DNA from: UBA6244 sp041582875
GTDB lineage: Bacteria > Bacteroidota > Bacteroidia > Bacteroidales > F082
Length of the DNA: 11,150 nucleotides
Reading direction: 5' to 3'
Assembly: GCA_041582875.1 (NCBI GenBank)
Contig: JBFHGX010000127.1
Location: 1-11,150 of the forward strand
Part shown: piece after piece, positions 7,625 through 11,150 of the stretch
Numbering within the stretch: position 1 is the first letter of the stretch
Layout: each line of letters opens with the position of its first letter
Notes under the pieces: generated by a model
What the model saw: only the letters and a program-made list of their open reading frames with translations
Databases searched by the model: none
What the model was told of the DNA's origin: nothing
Translations under genes and position numbers: made by a program

Positions 7625-8476
7625 TTACGCGAAGAAATTACTCTGTTTTAAAACAATGTCATCTTCCAGAACGCCCAAATGATTAGCAATGACTGGACAT
7701 TTGGCTTTCAGTAAAAAGAAAACCGGAAGGATCGTTTCTGATAGCGACTCAAAATTTCCTTGTCCTTTACTGATAATTAAATCCGCTTTTTTAATTAATT
7801 GTTGGAGTTCAGGTGAACAGCGATCAACAAAAGTTCCCGGGGCATCACTTCCTGATGTAATAATGTCAGCAATGCTGTCGATCCCTGAGGCAATGGCATC
7901 CGCATAAGTAACGTCATTTATTACAGGTTTGTCGCGCACCACATAGGTTACAGGTTTATTCATTGCTTCAATCAGGATTCTATCAAATACCGATTCTCCA
8001 GAATTATCTCCAAGGTAAAGGATAACGTTTGCTTTGATGAGTTGGCTTTTGAAATTTTGAATATCACAAATGGCCATTTTTTGATGTAATATCTTGTCGA
8101 GATCATTCTTCAAATCAAAGGATTTTTCCATTCCCAAATCTATAATATTACCGGCGATAGCAATCCTAATTGCCGTTAATAATTTATCGTCGGCATGTGT
8201 CATGATGTCTTGAAGGCTGGGAAAGATAGCAAGGGATTGTTGAATATGTACAGCTTTTTGGGCTTTGTATGGGTCATCAACTCCCGAAATGTCGCGGATG
8301 GTTTTGTATATGATTTGTCCCATTTCGGGCGGTGTTGCCGAGGTTGGAAAAGACTTTATCTGGTCGCCAATAACATCCAGCATCTTTCTGATTTTAGCTT
8401 CATCTGGTGTAGCTATTCTTCCGGTATTCAACGTTTGTTTTAGAAAACATGGTATGCAGTCAAGGTAGGTTCGCAT
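7625..8476 (-). CDS. DUF89 / ARMT1-like metal-dependent damage-control phosphatase
   Basis: From the ATG at 8476 the protein has 283 residues. It opens with MRTYLDCIPCFLKQ, whose C7-x2-C10 pair marks the prokaryotic subfamily of DUF89. Further motifs are LGDNSGESVFD (155-165, with Asp157, Asn158 and Glu161), VINDVTYADA (185-194) and KGQGNFESL (237-245), together the expected metal and phosphate site. DUF89 proteins are metal-dependent phosphatases thought to remove damaged or surplus phosphometabolites such as sugar phosphates. The exact substrate is not deducible. An in-frame ATG at 8524 lies inside the hairpin at 8515-8551 and would add 16 residues of unfamily-like sequence, so 8476 was chosen. 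No exact -7 box is seen before it, so it may depend on readthrough from the oxidoreductase gene. The isomerase-like gene follows. Confidence 0.85.
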   Translation of the reverse strand: MRTYLDCIPCFLKQTLNTGRIATPDEAKIRKMLDVIGDQIKSFPTSATPPEMGQIIYKTIRDISGVDDPYKAQKAVHIQQSLAIFPSLQDIMTHADDKLLTAIRIAIAGNIIDLGMEKSFDLKNDLDKILHQKMAICDIQNFKSQLIKANVILYLGDNSGESVFDRILIEAMNKPVTYVVRDKPVINDVTYADAIASGIDSIADIITSGSDAPGTFVDRCSPELQQLIKKADLIISKGQGNFESLSETILPVFFLLKAKCPVIANHLGVLEDDIVLKQSNFFA

Positions 8477-8514
8477 GGGCTTGTTGTAATTGCTGTATGG
8501 TTCAGAAATAAGAA

Positions 8515-8551
8515 TCCGGAGCATTCATTTTGCTATAATTAATGCTCCGGA
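8515..8551 (-). terminator. Strong hairpin, probable intrinsic terminator after the oxidoreductase gene
   Basis: Perfect 11-bp inverted repeat: CCGGAGCATT at 8516-8525 pairs with AATGCTCCGG at 8541-8550, plus one T-A pair outside, around a 15-nt loop. It begins 21 bases after the oxidoreductase stop. On the minus strand the stem is followed by a T-rich but interrupted tail (TTCTTATTTCT), so termination may be partial and some readthrough into the DUF89 gene is possible. Confidence 0.7.
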
Positions 8552-8572
8552 ATAGTTATGTATTGAATTTTA

Positions 8573-9931
8573 TTAATTAAAAAACTGCATGATTTTGTTA
8601 GAAGCGTCTTCAGCGGCCTTAATTAGCGGATATGCTGCAGGAGAGGCTGTTAACAGTGGGTGAGTTCCTATTTGAGCTGTAAGCAATGAATTGATGCTCA
8701 TGCGGTTTTGGATAATAATGCCAATGGTATTGGTAAGTTCTCCAATGGAAAGTCCACCGGCCACTTCTCCACCCAAAATGACACCTGATTCTTTACCCAC
8801 AATTAGTTTTACCTTTTGTTTGTGTGTATCAGCAAGCGTGCCGGGGTGACGATCGATTCCTTCGAAAACACCAACTACGATATCAAAACCTTCTTTTCTT
8901 GCCACCGATTCGGTTAAACCGGCAACGCCGATTCCTGTATTTCCGATGGCTGTAGCAAAAATGGAAATGGTTCCACTAAAGGTTTTAATGGCCGATAGTT
9001 TATAGAGATTCATTCCTGCAATTCTTGCCTCGGCGCAAGCAGTTGAGGCCAGCATGATTGGGCTGGGCTTGCGTGTAACAAAATCGCGTTTTTCGGCACA
9101 ATCACCTACCGCAAATACATCTGGGTTTTCAGTACGCATGTATTCGTCAACTTTAATAAAGCCTGTTTTGCTTACATCGAGTCCGCAGGCAATGGCTAAC
9201 TCACTGTTTGGTTGGTAGCCCATGGCCATAACAACAGCGTCTACTTCAAGAGAGCTGCCGTCTTCGAAAACAACCTTTTCCACTTGGGTTTTACCTTGAA
9301 TTTCTTTAATTCCTTGTCCGGTAATTACTTCAACGCCCCGACTTTTTAATAAATTTTCAGCAATTTCACCAAACTCAGGATCAAAGGCCAGACCCAGAAT
9401 GCTTGGCAGCTTTTCGATGAGAAAAACTTCCTTGCCGATTTTTTTTAATTCATCTGAAAGTTCAACACCAATAAATCCGGCTCCGATAACGGCTATTCTT
9501 TTGCAATTGCCTATTTTTTGTTGCATTTCGTCCAAATAAATCTTGTCTTTGGGAACAAAAAAAACATTGTTAAGGTCAGTGCCTGCAAGCCATTTTGGAT
9601 GTGTTGGCACCGACCCGGTTCCTAAAATAAGTTTTTGGAATGAAATATCCTTACCTGATATCAGTTTTACAATTTTCTCATGACAATCTATTGATTTAAC
9701 TTCATCATGGATTATATTTATTCCATTGGCAGCAAAGGCTTTTTCTGCAGGAAGTATGTCGTTATTTGTTGAATCAACCGATCCAAATACATAGGGAATC
9801 CCACATGGAATTAGTGTTTTTTCTTGTTTGGTAATCACCAAAATGTCTTTGTTTGAATAAACTCTTTTTGCAGTAGTGGCAGCAACCAAACCAGCTGCGC
9901 TGCTTCCAATAATTAAAACATCTGTTTTCAT
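8573..9931 (-). CDS. FAD-dependent pyridine nucleotide-disulfide oxidoreductase (CoA-disulfide reductase / NADH oxidase type)
   Basis: A 452-residue flavoprotein of the single-cysteine group of this superfamily. The N-terminal FAD Rossmann motif is VLIIGSSAAG (5-14). The redox cysteine is Cys43 in IPCGIPY, the position used in CoA-disulfide reductases and peroxide/NADH oxidases. The NAD(P)H-binding Rossmann motif is VIGAGFIGVEL near 150, the FAD contact is FAVGDCAE, and a C-terminal dimerisation domain ends in GTHPLLTASPAAYPLIKAAE. It would use NAD(P)H to reduce CoA disulfide, a persulfide, a peroxide or O2; the sequence alone does not separate these. No signal peptide is seen, so it is cytosolic. 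It has its own promoter with inverted repeats, suggesting regulation, and a hairpin terminator after the stop. The upstream neighbour on the same strand is a cation:proton antiporter. Confidence 0.87.
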   Translation of the reverse strand: MKTDVLIIGSSAAGLVAATTAKRVYSNKDILVITKQEKTLIPCGIPYVFGSVDSTNNDILPAEKAFAANGINIIHDEVKSIDCHEKIVKLISGKDISFQKLILGTGSVPTHPKWLAGTDLNNVFFVPKDKIYLDEMQQKIGNCKRIAVIGAGFIGVELSDELKKIGKEVFLIEKLPSILGLAFDPEFGEIAENLLKSRGVEVITGQGIKEIQGKTQVEKVVFEDGSSLEVDAVVMAMGYQPNSELAIACGLDVSKTGFIKVDEYMRTENPDVFAVGDCAEKRDFVTRKPSPIMLASTACAEARIAGMNLYKLSAIKTFSGTISIFATAIGNTGIGVAGLTESVARKEGFDIVVGVFEGIDRHPGTLADTHKQKVKLIVGKESGVILGGEVAGGLSIGELTNTIGIIIQNRMSINSLLTAQIGTHPLLTASPAAYPLIKAAEDASNKIMQFFN

Positions 9932-9952
9932 TCGATAAATGTGTTAAAAGCC

Positions 9953-9976
9953 TTTCTAATCACTATTGGTTAGAAA
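9953..9976 (-). promoter_or_regulatory. Inverted repeat at the start of the oxidoreductase transcript
   Basis: TTTCTAA (9953-9959) and TTAGAAA (9970-9976) are perfect 7-bp inverted arms around a 10-base centre, with one more C-G pair inside. The repeat starts at about the expected first transcribed base and lies 21 bp before the ATG. It could be a repressor operator or a small 5' leader hairpin. Confidence 0.4.
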
Positions 9977-9983
9977 ATTTCTG

Positions 9984-9991
9984 CAAAGTTA
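9984..9991 (-). promoter_or_regulatory. Promoter (-7 box) for the oxidoreductase gene
   Basis: The minus strand reads TAACTTTG, an exact TAnnTTTG match, 52 bases before the ATG at 9931, giving a leader of roughly 45 nucleotides. No TTG is visible at the -33 position, as might be expected of a promoter that needs an activator or is controlled by the adjoining repeat at 9992-10007. Confidence 0.58.
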
Positions 9992-10007
9992 ATGAACCAT
10001 AGTTCAT
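9992..10007 (-). promoter_or_regulatory. Candidate operator: 16-bp palindrome abutting the -7 box
   Basis: ATGAAC (9992-9997) and GTTCAT (10002-10007) form perfect 6-bp arms separated by four bases. The repeat directly touches the -7 box at 9984-9991 and so fills the promoter spacer, a position where a bound dimeric regulator would block RNA polymerase. The regulator family cannot be named from the sequence, and no regulator gene lies nearby. Confidence 0.5.
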
Positions 10008-10084
10008 AAGTAATTAGATTGATTCTAAATATTATAAAAATTGTGGCTTAATTCAATTGAATGCAAGAACCAAAATTTACATGT

Positions 10085-10131
10085 TAAGGCGCCAGCAATT
10101 GTTTGCATGTTGGCTAAAGTCTTTTGCCTTA
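10085..10131. repeat. Nested inverted repeats in the antiporter 3' region
   Basis: TAAGGC (10085-10090) can pair with GCCTTA (10126-10131). Directly inside, GCCAGCA (10091-10097) pairs with TGTTGGC (10108-10114) with one mismatch (G-U on plus-strand RNA, A-C on minus-strand RNA). It lies 33-79 bases after the antiporter stop. No T-run follows on the minus strand, so it is not a standard terminator; it may be a folded 3' end or chance. Confidence 0.28.
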
Positions 10132-10163
10132 GAACTTCCAACATTTTTTCTCGCCATTCCTTA

Positions 10164-11150
10164 TTAAACTTGTTCAGGATAAATGAAAACGATGTTAAGT
10201 TGGTTTTGTTTTTTTACCAGATGAGTGACAAACTTATCATAGGCTTTGTTGTAGGAGAGTCCGTTTTTTCGAGAGGAAATTACCAGAAATAAATCAGATT
10301 CAGAAGGATCGACCAATTCATATTCTTGTTTATTAAAGCAATGAACCACAGATTCCTGATAATAGCCTTTTAGAGATTTTTTCAATCCTTTTTCAAGACG
10401 GCTGATCATGGTGTCAGTACTGTGAAATATAATTTTGTCTTTGAGTGTTCTTGATAATTGTTCAATTTTCTCGAGTGCTTGACCAAACCCAAGCTCATAA
10501 TCAGCATTTTCAGGTAGGAAAAGGTGAATGTTGCTGGCATTGTTAAATCTTATTCCTGGGGTCTTTATTACCCAAACCATTTTGGTGGTTCTGGTTAAAA
10601 CATGACCAATAATATTTCCAAAGAGTACATCAAAAGGAGTTGTTTTTTCATGCCATCCGAGAATCATAATGGATGCCGAAAGTTCTTTCATGGCTTTGGA
10701 TACGCCGTTGGTAATGGTGGAATCTATGCGCGTAATCATTTTAAAGCTCACATCTGTATGGAGGTCGTCGACCACCTTTTTGAAAATGACTTTGTTGCGA
10801 GCAATTTGTTGTTGAACAGTTGGGATATTGGCCAAAACCGACAATGCATAAACGGATTGTTTTTCATCTGTTTGTTTGATCAGTGAAGCAAACCTGAGCA
10901 GGGTTGGCATATTGGCAGGATTGGAAACGGGTACCATCATGATTTCCGATTTCAGGGCTTCTTTGGGTGTTTCAGCTTCTGCATCGGCTACTTTTTTTGC
11001 ATTGTGTTGGGTGATGTAGGTACTTAAAATACTCGTCGCGAGGATCAGTACAACTGTATGATTAATAATAACTTCATTGAAAAGCTCTAGTTGATACCCT
11101 ACCAACACGATGGCAATAGCCGAAGCCGCCCTTGCTGTGGTCAGTCCAAA
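10164..11150 (-). CDS. CPA2-type cation:proton antiporter with C-terminal tandem universal-stress-like domains (partial)
   Basis: The last 328 residues of a larger protein whose frame runs off the right edge. The first visible part (FGLTTARAASAIAIVLVGYQ) and the hydrophobic segment ending in ILATSILSTYITQ match the last two membrane helices of Na+/H+ or K+/H+ antiporters of the CPA2 (Kef/NhaS-like) family. The remaining residues are soluble and look like two UspA-type domains. The first begins at SEIMMVPVSNPANMP and ends around ASIMILGWHEK and VWVIKTP. The second begins near ASNIHLFLPENADYELG and ends at NIVFIYPEQV. Such tails probably sense a cytosolic ligand or regulate transport (inference). 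The GTG at 11106-11108 is not the start, because family-like sequence continues upstream of it. Its product would be an inner-membrane exporter of Na+ or K+ in exchange for H+. Confidence 0.8.
   Translation of the reverse strand, partial: FGLTTARAASAIAIVLVGYQLELFNEVIINHTVVLILATSILSTYITQHNAKKVADAEAETPKEALKSEIMMVPVSNPANMPTLLRFASLIKQTDEKQSVYALSVLANIPTVQQQIARNKVIFKKVVDDLHTDVSFKMITRIDSTITNGVSKAMKELSASIMILGWHEKTTPFDVLFGNIIGHVLTRTTKMVWVIKTPGIRFNNASNIHLFLPENADYELGFGQALEKIEQLSRTLKDKIIFHSTDTMISRLEKGLKKSLKGYYQESVVHCFNKQEYELVDPSESDLFLVISSRKNGLSYNKAYDKFVTHLVKKQNQLNIVFIYPEQV

Noticed and set aside
8503..8510. Possible -7 box TATTTCTG (minus strand) before the DUF89 gene
   Set aside because: It breaks the TTTG core by one base and has no supporting -33 element.
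10051..10062. Perfect 12-bp palindrome ATTCAATTGAAT
   Set aside because: A/T-rich, far from any promoter box on either strand, and not repeated elsewhere in the window as far as I can see.
10041..10292. Plus-strand open frame of 83 codons
   Set aside because: More than half is antisense to the antiporter/Usp coding region, and the remainder is low-information intergenic sequence; no promoter box or family-like motif.
1..11150. Defence system, phage, transposon, CRISPR or RNA gene
   Set aside because: All long coding regions are assigned to metabolic, transport or housekeeping families; no direct-repeat arrays, transposase motifs, tRNA-like cloverleaf or rRNA sequence was seen.

Overview
The window looks like chromosomal DNA of a Bacteroidota bacterium, most like the Bacteroidales/Marinilabiliales-type anaerobes or facultative anaerobes. 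Three things point there. Several genes are preceded by a TAnnTTTG -7 box, the Bacteroidota promoter consensus. Shine-Dalgarno sequences are essentially absent before the starts. The protein sequences (YebC, the YgiQ-type radical SAM protein, the M20D amidohydrolase and the antiporter with universal-stress domains) read like Bacteroidota family members. Base composition looks moderate to AT-rich and fairly even, and I see no sign of a mobile element. The genus cannot be named from this sequence.

Left part (1-2499, + strand): a tightly packed operon. It holds the tail of a sodium:solute symporter, an M20D metallo-amidohydrolase that overlaps it by 4 bp, and an alanine-racemase-family enzyme that overlaps the amidohydrolase by 11 bp. 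The arrangement suggests uptake of an acylated or amide-linked amino acid, hydrolysis, then racemisation. The substrate is unknown.

Middle (2572-6188): an alpha/beta hydrolase (- strand) is divergent from a YgiQ-family radical SAM protein (+ strand). Their shared 144-bp gap carries the same TATCTTTG box in both directions. The radical SAM gene converges on yebC, and the two stop codons interlock in one CTAG.

Right part (6273-11150, all - strand). In transcription order there is: the end of a CPA2-type cation:proton antiporter with two universal-stress-like domains; an FAD/NAD(P)-dependent CoA-disulfide-reductase/NADH-oxidase-type enzyme with two inverted repeats around its promoter; a strong hairpin; a DUF89 metal-dependent phosphatase; and a protein resembling the L-fucose/L-arabinose isomerase fold, with its own promoter. 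The last two may form a small sugar(-phosphate) unit.

No rRNA, tRNA, CRISPR array, transposase, integrase, phage gene or recognisable defence system is visible. No stretch above 300 bp lacks a gene. The points most worth a second look are the transporter-amidohydrolase-racemase operon, the altered active-site positions in the racemase, the operator-like repeats at the oxidoreductase promoter, and the DUF89/isomerase pair.
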